Part shown: positions 52,024 to 60,411 of the stretch, one piece after another
How positions within the stretch are numbered: the stretch's first letter is position 1
Layout of the letters: the number at the start of each line of letters is the position of its first letter
Source: an uncultured Bacilli bacterium
GTDB taxonomy: Bacteria; Bacillota_I; Bacilli_A; RF39; UBA660
Length of the DNA: 64,000 nt
Assembly: GCA_934141535.1 (NCBI GenBank)
Contig: CAKPCH010000002.1
Location: 1-64,000, forward strand
Direction of reading: 5' to 3'
Notes under the pieces: model-generated
Told to the model about the DNA's origin: nothing
Seen by the model: the letters and a program-made list of their open reading frames with translations, nothing else
Databases searched by the model: none
Made by a program: the position numbers and the translations under genes

Positions 52024-52980
52024 ATGTTAAAAAAATTTTATAAAAAGAAATTTATAATATGTGCTGTAGCGATTTTTACAATAGGACTTATTTATTTACT
52101 GCCAGATGAAAAAAATAAGTTAAACATTAAAGAAGAAATAGAATATGTTAACAAAGATGTTGAAACATCAAATATTTATTTATTAGATTCAAATAATTTA
52201 GTAGCGCAAACTAAAACAAAGATTAATGAAAAAGATATTGAAAAAAAAGCTAAAGAATTATTAGAAACACTTATTATAGATAGCAAGAATCAAGATAAAA
52301 TTCCAAATGGTTTTAAAGCTATTATTCCAAGTAATACAAAAATATTAAAACTAGAATATAATGATTCTGTTATTAAAGTAAATTTTTCTAGTGATTTAAT
52401 GGATACTAAAAAAGAAAATGAAGAAAAAATAATAGAAGCTATTGTTTACACTTTAACTAGTATAAATGATGTTAAATATGTAATTATTTATATGGATGGA
52501 AATATTTTAACAACACTGCCAAAATCTAAAATAACATTACCATCTACTCTAGATAGAAGTTTTGGAATTAATAAAGAGTATGATATAGATTCTACAAAGA
52601 ATATAAATAAAACTACTGTTTATTATGTAAGTAAATTTAATGATCAAGAATATTATGTACCTGTAACTAAAGTTAACAATGATGATAGAAGTAAAATAGA
52701 AATAATTATTGATGAATTAAGTTCTTCTAATGTATACAAATCTAATTTAATGAGTTACTTAAATAACAATACGAAAATTTTGTCGGTCAATGAAGAAAAT
52801 GACTCTTTAGTCATAAATTTCAATAATGCAATACTAAGTGATATTAATACTAATGAAATACTTGAAGAGGTTATTTACACTATTTCTATGTCAATAAATG
52901 ATAATTATGATGTAAATGAAGTGGTTTTTAATGTAGAAGATAAAGAAATTTACAAAAGTGTATTAAAAACACTTGAATAA
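52024..52980 (+). CDS. gerM: Sporulation/germination protein GerM
   Basis: 318 residues. An N-terminal membrane helix (~12-30) is followed by two GerMN domains (about 60-170 and 190-315), both with SDL/NNAIL and INDVKYV/NEVVFN type motifs. GerM in Bacillus is a lipoprotein needed for the SpoIIIAH-SpoIIQ complex and for normal germination. No lipobox is evident here. Located 46 nt after gerE; Bacillus also keeps the two close. ATG 52024 with AGGTGAT is the start. Confidence 0.85.
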   Translation: MLKKFYKKKFIICAVAIFTIGLIYLLPDEKNKLNIKEEIEYVNKDVETSNIYLLDSNNLVAQTKTKINEKDIEKKAKELLETLIIDSKNQDKIPNGFKAIIPSNTKILKLEYNDSVIKVNFSSDLMDTKKENEEKIIEAIVYTLTSINDVKYVIIYMDGNILTTLPKSKITLPSTLDRSFGINKEYDIDSTKNINKTTVYYVSKFNDQEYYVPVTKVNNDDRSKIEIIIDELSSSNVYKSNLMSYLNNNTKILSVNEENDSLVINFNNAILSDINTNEILEEVIYTISMSINDNYDVNEVVFNVEDKEIYKSVLKTLE

Positions 52981-53001
52981 ACTTTAAATTTGTTATATAA
53001 T
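52973..53001 (+). promoter_or_regulatory. SigA-type promoter for tRNA-Arg
   Basis: TTGAAT (52973-52978) and TATAAT (52996-53001), 17-nt spacer; the -35 is in the last gerM codons. Confidence 0.75.
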
Positions 53002-53023
53002 TATCTTGTTCTTGGAACAAGAT

Positions 53024-53100
53024 GTCTCAGTAGCTCAGCTGGATAGAGCATCGCCCTTCTAAGGCGAGTGTCAGGGGTTCGAATCCCTTCTGGGACACCA
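53024..53100 (+). tRNA. tRNA-Arg (TCT)
   Basis: 77-nt cloverleaf. Acceptor GTCTCAG pairs with CTGGGAC, the anticodon stem-loop TCGCC-CTTCTAA-GGCGA gives TCT, T arm AGGGGTTCGAATCCCTT, CCA encoded. Confidence 0.97.
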
Positions 53101-53112
53101 TTTAAAAATTAC

Positions 53113-53137
53113 AAAGTCTTAATTTAAGGCTTTTTTG
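53113..53137 (+). terminator. Intrinsic terminator after tRNA-Arg
   Basis: AAGTCTT pairs with AAGGCTT around AATTT, followed by TTTT. Confidence 0.75.
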
Positions 53138-53144
53138 TTTAATA

Positions 53145-53180
53145 ATAAAAATCTAGTTTTTAAATTAACTAGATTTTTTA
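53145..53180. terminator. Bidirectional terminator between tRNA-Arg and the gene at 53178
   Basis: AAAATCTAGTT pairs with AACTAGATTTT; T-runs on both sides serve the minus-strand gene and back up the tRNA terminator. Confidence 0.8.
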
Positions 53181-53564
53181 TTCATGAATAACATATTTAT
53201 TGTATGCCATTCTATTTCTTTTTAATTCGTATTTTTCATCGGATAAAATAAAAAAAGTTTTTATTTTCAATTCTTTTGAATTTTCTACCTTTACTCTAAT
53301 AGATATATTATTTTTTAATTTTTTATAATACTCTAAAGAATTATTTTTATCATTGTACAAAACAAAATCACACTCATTTATTACATAATCTAGATTTTTC
53401 ATTATAAAGGAAAAATCTCTTGGATTTTCAAATTCACTATAGTGTCTTTTATAACAATGTTTCTTATCGTTATCATAAATTACTATACTTTTTCCAACTA
53501 AATCTGGTCTATTGCAATCAATGCCAACTTTGGTAGAAACTATTGTAATATATTCTTTGTTCAT
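53178..53564 (-). CDS. Small PBECR-like (nuclease-fold) protein
   Basis: 128 residues from ATG 53564 (GGGTGATAAAT upstream); the ATG at 53591 would lie inside the leader terminator. The pattern HYSEFENPRDFSFIMKNLDY, then FVLYNDKNNSLEYYK, ISIRVKVENS and KTFFILSDEKYEL is like the compact phage-Barnase-EndoU-ColicinE5/RelE (PBECR) fold seen in phage and toxin proteins. No catalytic residues can be assigned with confidence. It is preceded by a structured RNA that ends in a terminator. Function unknown. Confidence 0.55.
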   Translation of the reverse strand: MNKEYITIVSTKVGIDCNRPDLVGKSIVIYDNDKKHCYKRHYSEFENPRDFSFIMKNLDYVINECDFVLYNDKNNSLEYYKKLKNNISIRVKVENSKELKIKTFFILSDEKYELKRNRMAYNKYVIHE

Positions 53565-53577
53565 ATTTATCACCCAT

Positions 53578-53607
53578 AAAAAATAACCCATACCATTAAG
53601 GTATGGG
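53578..53607 (-). terminator. Leader terminator before the small gene
   Basis: Minus strand CCCATACC, five-nt loop, GGTATGGG, then TTATTTTTT. The T-run ends 14 nt before the ATG 53564, so it can prevent expression of the gene. Confidence 0.85.
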
Positions 53608-53745
53608 ATTTAAGATACTATGCCTTGCACCACTTTGGCATCTCATCAGATTATTAATCCTACACTTAAGAAATTGGGTTCCCAAAATCCGCGATAGTTA
53701 GTGTCTTTCTACCTCTAGTATCTCTTAACAAGAATAGCACATTAA
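53578..53745 (-). ncRNA. Structured leader RNA of unknown class
   Basis: A junction-like RNA: P1 pairs TAGTATC(T)CTT (53716-53726) with AAGATACTA (53612-53620). Enclosed are ACACT/AGTGT, a TTGG-GAAC-CCAA hairpin, GATT/AATC and TGCC/GGCA. The attenuator follows at once. Such a layout is typical of riboswitches, but sequence does not fit SAM, lysine, TPP, purine, cobalamin, Mn, T-box, THF, c-di-GMP or c-di-AMP consensus. Upstream promoter at 53840-53867 would make a ~255-nt leader. Confidence 0.6.
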
Positions 53746-53839
53746 CAACAAAAACTTTGTAAAAATTTGTACACATTCTATATAATTAATTTATCACAAT
53801 ATAAGTTAAAAAACAATGCATTTGCAATAAATTAATTAT

Positions 53840-53867
53840 ATTATACACTTATATAGAAAAAAGTCAA
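53840..53867 (-). promoter_or_regulatory. SigA-type promoter for the structured leader
   Basis: TTGACT (53862-53867) and TATAAT (53840-53845), 16-nt spacer, minus strand. Confidence 0.65.
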
Positions 53868-54076
53868 ACGGTACGTCTTTATTCAAAATTTAATTTTTTG
53901 AATAACAAATTTAAATGATTTTATATAATTAAATATTAATAATAATTTTTATTTAATTTTGGTATTAAATTTAAACAAAATTGTAAATAAAAGATTATTT
54001 AATTCTTTTATACTCGTATTTTTCGCAATTTTTACCTTATTTTATACATAAAAATAGACATTTCATACATTTTGTA
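53868..54076. other. AT-rich gene-free spacer
   Basis: No coding frame or RNA gene seen. It holds one hairpin, ATTCAAAA/TTTTGAAT (53881-53903), and a CATACATT (54064-54071) that resembles a SigE -10 box but has no good -35. Confidence 0.5.
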
Positions 54077-54106
54077 TTGAATTAAAATGAATTATTAAAG
54101 TAAAAT
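54077..54106 (+). promoter_or_regulatory. SigA-type promoter for the micro-ORF locus
   Basis: TTGAAT (54077-54082) and TAAAAT (54101-54106), 18-nt spacer, plus strand. Confidence 0.55.
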
Positions 54107-54143
54107 TTATTTGTAATATTTAAAGAAAGGAGACGTGATTGAA

Positions 54144-54215
54144 ATGAAATATATTACAAAATCTAATTCTAAACTTATTAACTTACAATCATGTCGAGTT
54201 TTAAGTTTGGATTAA
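54144..54215 (+). CDS. Micro-ORF 1, 23 residues
   Basis: MKYITKSNSKLINLQSCRV plus four residues, with AAAGGAG 11 nt upstream. A basic N-terminal half is followed by a single Cys. Could be a peptide precursor or a leader peptide. An in-frame GTG nine nt upstream would add three residues but is only two nt from the SD. No family known. Confidence 0.45.
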   Translation: MKYITKSNSKLINLQSCRVLSLD

Positions 54216-54251
54216 TATCCATTATCGTAAATATAGAAAGGAAGTGTATGA

Positions 54252-54314
54252 ATGATTTTGGATAAAATAATGGGCAAGATGATTTATACACTTAAATTTT
54301 GCCTTTATAAATAA
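54252..54314 (+). CDS. Micro-ORF 2, 20 residues
   Basis: MILDKIMGKMIYTLKFCLYK, with AAGGAAG seven nt upstream. Amphipathic with one Cys. Its coding sequence lies in the 5' arm and loop of a 15-bp hairpin (54273-54325), so translation and RNA folding would interact. No family known. Confidence 0.45.
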   Translation: MILDKIMGKMIYTLKFCLYK

Positions 54315-54325
54315 ATTATCTTGCC
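54273..54325 (+). repeat. 15-bp inverted repeat over micro-ORF 2
   Basis: GGCAAGATGATTTAT (54273-54287) pairs with ATAAATTATCTTGCC (54311-54325), one G-U pair. The loop holds the last codons of micro-ORF 2. Confidence 0.85.
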
Positions 54326-54346
54326 TATATAAGAAAGGTGAGAATT

Positions 54347-54493
54347 ATGAAATTAAAATTTTTCTTGAAAAAGCATCATAATCTCATTATTTCTATTATA
54401 GACATAATACAAATAATAAATATATTTATAAATTTTAAAATATTAAGTATATTTATTATAATTATTAAAAATATAATGAGTTATGATGAATAG
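54347..54493 (+). CDS. Micro-ORF 3, 48-residue membrane peptide
   Basis: MKLKFFLKKHHNLIISIID at the start gives a basic head and then ~28 residues rich in Ile/Phe/Leu (a membrane helix, perhaps two), ending MSYDE. SD AAAGGTGAG is four nt before the ATG. The gene is contained in a long nested hairpin (54374-54488) and is followed at once by a terminator. Size and composition recall small membrane-active peptides, but there is no family match I can name. Confidence 0.5.
   Translation: MKLKFFLKKHHNLIISIIDIIQIINIFINFKILSIFIIIIKNIMSYDE
54374..54488 (+). repeat. Long nested inverted repeat inside micro-ORF 3
   Basis: Outer arms CATCATAATCTCATTAT (54374-54390) and ATAATGAGTTATGATG (54473-54488) pair over 16 positions. 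Inner arms at 54412-54424 and 54448-54460 pair over 12 positions. Together they fold ~115 nt into one extended hairpin. Confidence 0.8.
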
Positions 54494-54516
54494 TCTTCTT
54501 TTGAAGGCTTTTTTTC
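54492..54516 (+). terminator. Terminator after micro-ORF 3
   Basis: AGTCTTC, TTTT, GAAGGCT, then TTTTTT. Confidence 0.88.
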
Positions 54517-54518
54517 AT

Positions 54519-54540
54519 GAAAAAAAGCTAACTATTTAGC
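54519..54540 (-). terminator. Terminator overlapping the serS stop
   Basis: Minus strand GCTAA-ATAG-TTAGC followed by TTTTTTT. Confidence 0.8.
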
Positions 54541-55815
54541 TTCTATTCTTTCCTTTCCACCCATATAAGGTCTCAAAACTTCTGGTACAGTAATACTTCC
54601 ATCTTCATTATAATTATTTTCTATTAAAGCAATTAATCCTCTTGGGGTTGCTACTACGGTATTATTTAAAGTATGTGGATAATATGTACCGTTCTCTTTC
54701 TTAACACGTATACCAAGTCTTCTACTTTGAGCATCTCCTAAATTAGAACAAGAACATACTTCAAAGTATTTTTGTTGTCTTGGACTCCAAGCTTCAATAT
54801 CACAAGATTTTACTTTTAAATCTGCTAAATCTCCACTACAACATTCTAGTTGTCTTACTGGTATATTAAAGTTTCTAAATATTTCAACACTATATTTCCA
54901 CATTTTATTATACCAATCTTTTGAAGTCTCAGGATCACATAATACTATCATTTCTTGTTTTTCAAATTGATGAACTCTATAAAGTCCTCTTTCTTCTAAT
55001 CCATGAGATCCTCCCTCTTTTCTAAAGCATGGAGAATATGAAGTCATAGTTATAGGTAAATCCTCTTTTTTTAGTAACTGTTCTTTAAATCTACCAATCA
55101 TTGAATGTTCAGAAGTACCTATTAAATATAAGTCTTCACCTTCTATTTTATACATCATTGCTTCCATCTCAGGAAAAGACATAACACCCTCTACTACATT
55201 ACCATGTATCATAAAAGGTGGTATTGCATAAGTAAATCCTTTATCTATCATATAATCTCTTGCGTATGCTAACATAGCCTCATGAATACGTGCTATATCA
55301 CCTAAAAGGTAATAAAAGCCTTGACCACTAGTTCTTCCAGCTGCTTCTTTATCCATTCCATTTAATTTTTCTATAATATCTGCATGATATGGAATTTCAT
55401 AATTTGGTACAGTAGGTTCTCCAAATCTTTCTACTTCTACATTAAAAGAATCATCCTTACCAATTGGTACACTATCATCTATTATATTTGGAATATTTAA
55501 CATTAATTTTCTTATTTCTAATTCTAGTTCTTCTTCTTTTTTAGTTAAATCATCTATTTCTTTTCCATATTTAGATATATCTTCTTTTACTTCAGCAGCT
55601 TCTTCTTTTTTACCTTCTCTCATTAAAGATCCTATTAAAGCACTTTTAGTATTTTTTAAGGCTCGTAATTCATCGCCTTTTTTCTTACAATCTCTAAATT
55701 CTAAATCTAATTTTTCTATTTCATCTACCATAGGTAATTTTTCATCTTGAAATTTTTTTCTTATATTTTCTTTTACTAATTCTTTATTTTCTCTTATTAA
55801 TTTTATATCTATCAT
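54532..55815 (-). CDS. serS: Seryl-tRNA synthetase
   Basis: 427 residues, class II synthetase. The N-terminal coiled-coil arm (~30-105) that reads the tRNA-Ser variable arm is followed by the catalytic core with motif 2 FRKEGGSHGLEERGLYR and motif 3 TPRGLIALIENN. It lies downstream of an HD-domain gene in a two-gene operon controlled by a T-box with a UCU (Ser) specifier. ATG is two nt after the previous stop. Confidence 0.98.
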   Translation of the reverse strand: MIDIKLIRENKELVKENIRKKFQDEKLPMVDEIEKLDLEFRDCKKKGDELRALKNTKSALIGSLMREGKKEEAAEVKEDISKYGKEIDDLTKKEEELELEIRKLMLNIPNIIDDSVPIGKDDSFNVEVERFGEPTVPNYEIPYHADIIEKLNGMDKEAAGRTSGQGFYYLLGDIARIHEAMLAYARDYMIDKGFTYAIPPFMIHGNVVEGVMSFPEMEAMMYKIEGEDLYLIGTSEHSMIGRFKEQLLKKEDLPITMTSYSPCFRKEGGSHGLEERGLYRVHQFEKQEMIVLCDPETSKDWYNKMWKYSVEIFRNFNIPVRQLECCSGDLADLKVKSCDIEAWSPRQQKYFEVCSCSNLGDAQSRRLGIRVKKENGTYYPHTLNNTVVATPRGLIALIENNYNEDGSITVPEVLRPYMGGKERIEAK

Positions 55816-55817
55816 AA

Positions 55818-56312
55818 TTACATCTCCTTTAATCTATTTAGTATTTTCTCATAACTAGGTGCATATCTTTTTTCTACTCTTTCATAATCTTTTATTGTAG
55901 GATTTTTAATTCTTGACATATCCATATTATTACTTAAATCTGCAAGTTTTACATGAAGTGCCTCTTTTGATCCTTTTTTTATTATGTTATCTATATAATT
56001 TTTATAATCAACATTTTTTATTCTTGTAAGTATAACTACATCATCTACTATCTTTTTAGGAAAACCTAAATCTAGTAATTCATCACTAGTAATATTTTTA
56101 TCTTCTATTACATCATGTAAAAGTGCGACTACTTTTTCATCTATACTATGTACATGATTATATACATACATTAGATGTAACATATAAGGAAATCCACCTT
56201 TATCTATATCATTTTTAAATAAGTTAACCGACAATTCTAAAGCCTTATATATTAAATTATCACTATCTCTTAATTCTTGTAATTTTTCTTCATTAAAATA
56301 TTCTTTTAACAT
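55818..56312 (-). CDS. RelA/SpoT-type HD hydrolase domain protein
   Basis: 164 residues. HD signature LLHDVIEDKNI (HDxxED, residues ~65) plus an earlier His in YMLHLMYV and KLADLSNNMD are the motifs of the hydrolase half of RelA/SpoT proteins; no synthetase or TGS domain is attached. It resembles small alarmone hydrolases, so (p)ppGpp or a related nucleotide may be the substrate. First gene of the serS operon, just after the T-box, which makes it respond to uncharged tRNA-Ser. SD AGGAGG. Confidence 0.78.
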   Translation of the reverse strand: MLKEYFNEEKLQELRDSDNLIYKALELSVNLFKNDIDKGGFPYMLHLMYVYNHVHSIDEKVVALLHDVIEDKNITSDELLDLGFPKKIVDDVVILTRIKNVDYKNYIDNIIKKGSKEALHVKLADLSNNMDMSRIKNPTIKDYERVEKRYAPSYEKILNRLKEM

Positions 56313-56327
56313 ATTATCCTCCTATAC

Positions 56328-56522
56328 AAAAAAGGATAGTACCTAAGGAGCACATAAAAGTGCGGTACCATCCTTTTTTATTCTTAATTAATATAACGGT
56401 TATCCCGGAAATGTTTACATTTCTCTTAAGAGTAGATTCATAAAACATACTTGTTAATTTACACCAACCATTAACTCTCTTTAAAAGCATTATTTTATTA
56501 CTATTCTCTTTCATCGATTTAT
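56328..56522 (-). ncRNA. T-box riboswitch, serine specifier
   Basis: The minus strand carries stem I with GAA-TCT-AC in the specifier loop (TCT at 56434-56436, a Ser codon), the T-box GGATGGTACCGCAC (56361-56374) and an intrinsic terminator GGATGGTACC/GGTACTATCC followed by TTTTTT (56328-56373). Uncharged tRNA-Ser should stabilise the antiterminator and turn on the HD protein and serS. A 74-codon frame across this region is not a gene. Confidence 0.92.
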
Positions 56523-56528
56523 GAACTA

Positions 56529-56557
56529 ATTTTAACACTTATATAAATTATTGTCAA
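56529..56557 (-). promoter_or_regulatory. SigA-type promoter for the serS operon
   Basis: TTGACA (56552-56557) and TAAAAT (56529-56534), 17-nt spacer, directly before the T-box. Confidence 0.85.
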
Positions 56558-56567
56558 TGATTAATGG

Positions 56568-56987
56568 TTAATTATTAACTTTTACTTTTTGAAATCCTTT
56601 TTCCATTTGTTCTTTTTTTGATAAGGATTTCTCTTTTTTCTTCATTTTTGATATTAAATTTATTATAAATTTAAATCTTCTATTATCATCTTGTTTTTCT
56701 AAATTATTTTCAAGAGTGTGTGATACTTCATTTGGAGTTAAACCTTCAGTTATAGCACTCTTAATTTTAGCACTGTTTTCTCTAACTAAAGCAGAATTAT
56801 AACTATTATCAACTACATTAGGACTTTGTTTCATACTTGAAATAGTGTCAATTACATCTCTTATTTGTTCTGGAGTATGACCTATTTCATCACTTTTATC
56901 TAGCATATCTTCTATAGAATTTTTAATGCCTTCACCACTTACTCCCTCTTCTACAGCGCTTTTTATATATTCTTTATCTATATTCAT
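56568..56987 (-). CDS. Hypothetical protein with two related helical units
   Basis: 139 residues, soluble, mostly helical, no membrane segment. From ATG 56987 (AGGTGAT upstream). Two units share the pattern YIKSAVEEGVSGEGI ... LDKSDE and KIKSAITEGLTPNEV ... LEKQDD followed by IDTISSMKQ / INLISKMKK, so they look duplicated (~40 residues each). No family recognised. Divergent from sigK with ~125 nt between the starts. Confidence 0.6.
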   Translation of the reverse strand: MNIDKEYIKSAVEEGVSGEGIKNSIEDMLDKSDEIGHTPEQIRDVIDTISSMKQSPNVVDNSYNSALVRENSAKIKSAITEGLTPNEVSHTLENNLEKQDDNRRFKFIINLISKMKKKEKSLSKKEQMEKGFQKVKVNN

Positions 56988-57066
56988 AATATCACCTAAT
57001 TTCATTTTATATAAAAACACTATTATTTTCAATATTATTATGTATAAATATTAAACGTTTACACAT

Positions 57067-57096
57067 TCATAGGACAAATTGTGTAAATCATATATT
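57067..57096 (+). promoter_or_regulatory. Candidate SigE promoter and SpoIIID site for sigK
   Basis: TCATAGG (57067-57073) and CATATATT (57089-57096), 15-nt spacer, resembles SigE. TAGGACAAAT (57070-57079) exactly fits the SpoIIID consensus WWRRACARNY. The start would be very close to the SD at 57102, so the -10 assignment is uncertain. Confidence 0.35.
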
Positions 57097-57111
57097 ATTT
57101 TGAGGTGTATT

Positions 57112-57804
57112 ATGTTTAATTTTTTTAAAAAGCTATTTAAAGATTTTTATTTATTTACTGCTGCTTATTCTAATAATAGTTTTCCAGATCCACTAACTAA
57201 AGAAGAAGAAGAACTCTATGTAGAAAAGTCTAGATTTGGTGATAAAGAAGCTCGTTCTAAACTTATTGAACACAATTTAAGATTAGTAGCACATATTGCT
57301 AAAAAATATGATTCAAAAAATATAGATACTGATGATTTAATAAGTATTGGAACAATAGGACTTATAAAGGGTGTTGATTCTTATTCAAAAAGTAAAAACA
57401 CTAGACTTACAACGTATGCTGCTAGATGTATAGAAAACGAAATTTTAATGTTTTTTAGAAATAATAAAAAAAGAAATAAAGATATTAGTATAAATGAATC
57501 AGTTGGATTTGATAAGGAAGGTAATGAAATAACAATACTTGATATATTAAAGACTCCAACTCCTGATTTTGTTTGTGATATTTATAAAAATGATAATATA
57601 GATGAAATGAAAAAATATTTAAGTGTCTTAAATGATAGAGAAAAAGAAATAATTATGTATAGGTATGGACTAAATAATTATGATGAAATAACACAAAAAG
57701 AGATTGCTAATAAATTAAATATATCAAGAAGTTATGTGTCTAGAATAGAAAAAAGAGCACTCACAAAGATACTTCGTGAATTTTTAAAAAATAATAAGAA
57801 ATGA
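57112..57804 (+). CDS. sigK: RNA polymerase sporulation-specific sigma factor SigK (pro-form)
   Basis: 230 residues. Regions 2.1-2.4 (LIEHNLRLVAHIAKKYD, DLISIGTIGLIKGVDSY, TTYAARCIENEIL) and 4.1-4.2 (LSVLNDREKEIIMYRYGL, ISRSYVSRIEKRALTKI) are complete, and it aligns closely with Bacillus SigK. A hydrophobic prosequence MFNFFKKLFKDFYLFTAA precedes Tyr19, with SpoIVFB cleavage expected around Ala18-Tyr19 by comparison. The gene is not split by a skin element. ATG 57112, GAGGTG. It drives late mother-cell genes such as gerE and spoVIF. Confidence 0.97.
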   Translation: MFNFFKKLFKDFYLFTAAYSNNSFPDPLTKEEEELYVEKSRFGDKEARSKLIEHNLRLVAHIAKKYDSKNIDTDDLISIGTIGLIKGVDSYSKSKNTRLTTYAARCIENEILMFFRNNKKRNKDISINESVGFDKEGNEITILDILKTPTPDFVCDIYKNDNIDEMKKYLSVLNDREKEIIMYRYGLNNYDEITQKEIANKLNISRSYVSRIEKRALTKILREFLKNNKK

Positions 57805-57812
57805 TTTTTTGA

Positions 57813-59098
57813 TCATTTCTTATTGCTTGCTAATAAACCCATTAAAACGTAAAAGATAGGTGCTACTTGTATAACACTTAAATTTACAAATGCCTGTATA
57901 GCATATGCTACAAAGCCTCCTAATATTATAAAGTTAGTTGGCTCTTTTGATTTTAATCCAGATATAAATACCAATAAACATAATAACATATAAGGAATAA
58001 AACCTATTAAGCCTAATGAAGCAAGTATGTGTAAATATACATTATGCGCATTATCTACCATATAATAAGCTTTAGGTATTAAACTTATAAAACCTTGTGT
58101 TATAGTATCAAAATTATCTTCTATTTTAGGATTTGCTGGATAATCATAAACTAAATTATCATAACCAACACCAGTAATTAAATGTCTATTTGCTACTTCA
58201 AAGGAAGCCTTCCAAATATATATTCTATAATTGCCACCATTATTTATTGTTTTATTTTTAATATCACATAATTCACAATTACCACTTTTAAATACAAATA
58301 TATTAATAGAATATACTAAAATTAATAAAATAACTGGTAATATAAATACTACTAAAAATTTTTTTATATTTAAACTTTTTTTAATAATTAAAAATATAAC
58401 TAAAAATATAACTGTTATAATATAAGCAAGTATTGGTCCTGTTGATTGACAATTTATTAAACCAATAACTAATAATATAAATACTACTAAATCTTTTATA
58501 TTAAATTTTTTATCTATTAAAATTTTACATGTTAACATACAAAGTGAGGTTACTACTAATGATCCATAAAAATTATTATGTCCACATAATCCAGACATTG
58601 AATCATCAGCCCCGCCCCTAATAATAAAAGGAAAATCTGTATATACTTGAAATAAGCCATACACTGTATTTATAATAGTTATCCACATAATTATTTTATA
58701 TAATATAGATAAATCTTTCTTGGTTGCTAAATTTTTCCAATTTATAAATAATAAATTATATGATAAAACAGATAAAAAGCCTTCATGTCTATAACTTTTT
58801 CCCATTATTGATACTTGCTTATTAATTGAAAAAATACATGTTATAATACCTGCTATGGTCATTATTAAAAATATATAATCATATTTATCTAGTTTAAAAT
58901 TTTTATGCTTTAAAGTTCTTATATAAGTAAATATTAAAAAAGGTATAGAAGCTATTAAAATATATGATGGATTAATTTTATCATAATTATCTATATAAGA
59001 ATAATCATATAAATAAAATGATATCATTTTTAATAATTGTACAAATGTTAACATTACTATTGTTACAATATATAGTATTTTTTTATCATCTATTCTTT

Positions 59099-59105
<7 letters not shown>
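57813..59105 (-). CDS. O-antigen ligase/polymerase-like membrane protein, copy 1
   Basis: 430 residues with about ten membrane helices. The extracellular loops carry RGGADDSMSGLCGHNNFYG, a CELC pair, and NNGGNYRIYIWKASFEVA followed by GVGYDNL and DNAHNVYLHILASLGLIG, where the His is the expected key residue of Wzy_C/WaaL enzymes. These join or polymerise lipid-linked glycans outside the membrane. About half-identical by eye to the protein at 60411-61700. Overlaps dusB by seven nt. Confidence 0.78.
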
Positions 59106-60079
<974 letters not shown>

Positions 60080-60123
60080 AAAACCACCTAGTAAATTATA
60101 ACATAAAAATTAAAAAAAGTTAA

Positions 60124-60366
60124 TTAAATTAACTTGTCTATATCTTTAGGTACTTTATCATTTACTACAGCACTTACTATTTTATCTTCTTGTTCTTTTG
60201 ATACATCACGTCCAGTCATTTGACTTAATGTTTGTATTACCTCTCTTAAAGTACCTTCATTTTTTAAATCATTTTGTTGTAACTTTTTAGCTAAATCTAA
60301 TATAGTTCCTTTACCTACATTAGTCTTTTTTTCTATTCTATTAAAGAATGAATCTGAAAACGCCAT
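60124..60366 (-). CDS. spoVIF: Stage VI sporulation protein F
   Basis: 80 residues from ATG 60366 (GGGAGG upstream). FFNRIEKKTNVGKGTILDLA, LREVIQTLSQM and VSKEQEDKIVSAVV match the small SpoVIF family (Bacillus YjcC), needed for late coat assembly and stability of GerE-dependent proteins. A perfect SigK-type promoter lies at 60385-60411, which agrees with SigK control in Bacillus. Confidence 0.85.
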   Translation of the reverse strand: MAFSDSFFNRIEKKTNVGKGTILDLAKKLQQNDLKNEGTLREVIQTLSQMTGRDVSKEQEDKIVSAVVNDKVPKDIDKLI

Positions 60367-60384
60367 CAAAAAACCTCCCTACAT

Positions 60385-60411
60385 TAATTTATGTAAAAGA
60401 GGTAAATTTGT
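60385..60411 (-). promoter_or_regulatory. SigK-type promoter for spoVIF
   Basis: Minus strand AC (60410-60411), 16-nt spacer, CATAAATTA (60385-60393): exact AC-N16-CATANNNTA. It overlaps the stop of the upstream O-antigen ligase-like gene. Confidence 0.72.

Noticed and set aside
53642..53649. CTGATGAG on the minus strand, like a hammerhead ribozyme core
   Set aside because: The GAAA that must follow stem II is missing, and the third stem is not formed; the motif is explained by the P4-side helix of the leader RNA.
53881..53903. Hairpin ATTCAAAA/TTTTGAAT as terminator
   Set aside because: No T-run on either strand and no gene ends at it.
56314..56538. 74-codon minus-strand open frame
   Set aside because: It lies across the serine T-box (specifier, T-box sequence, terminator) and has no RBS.
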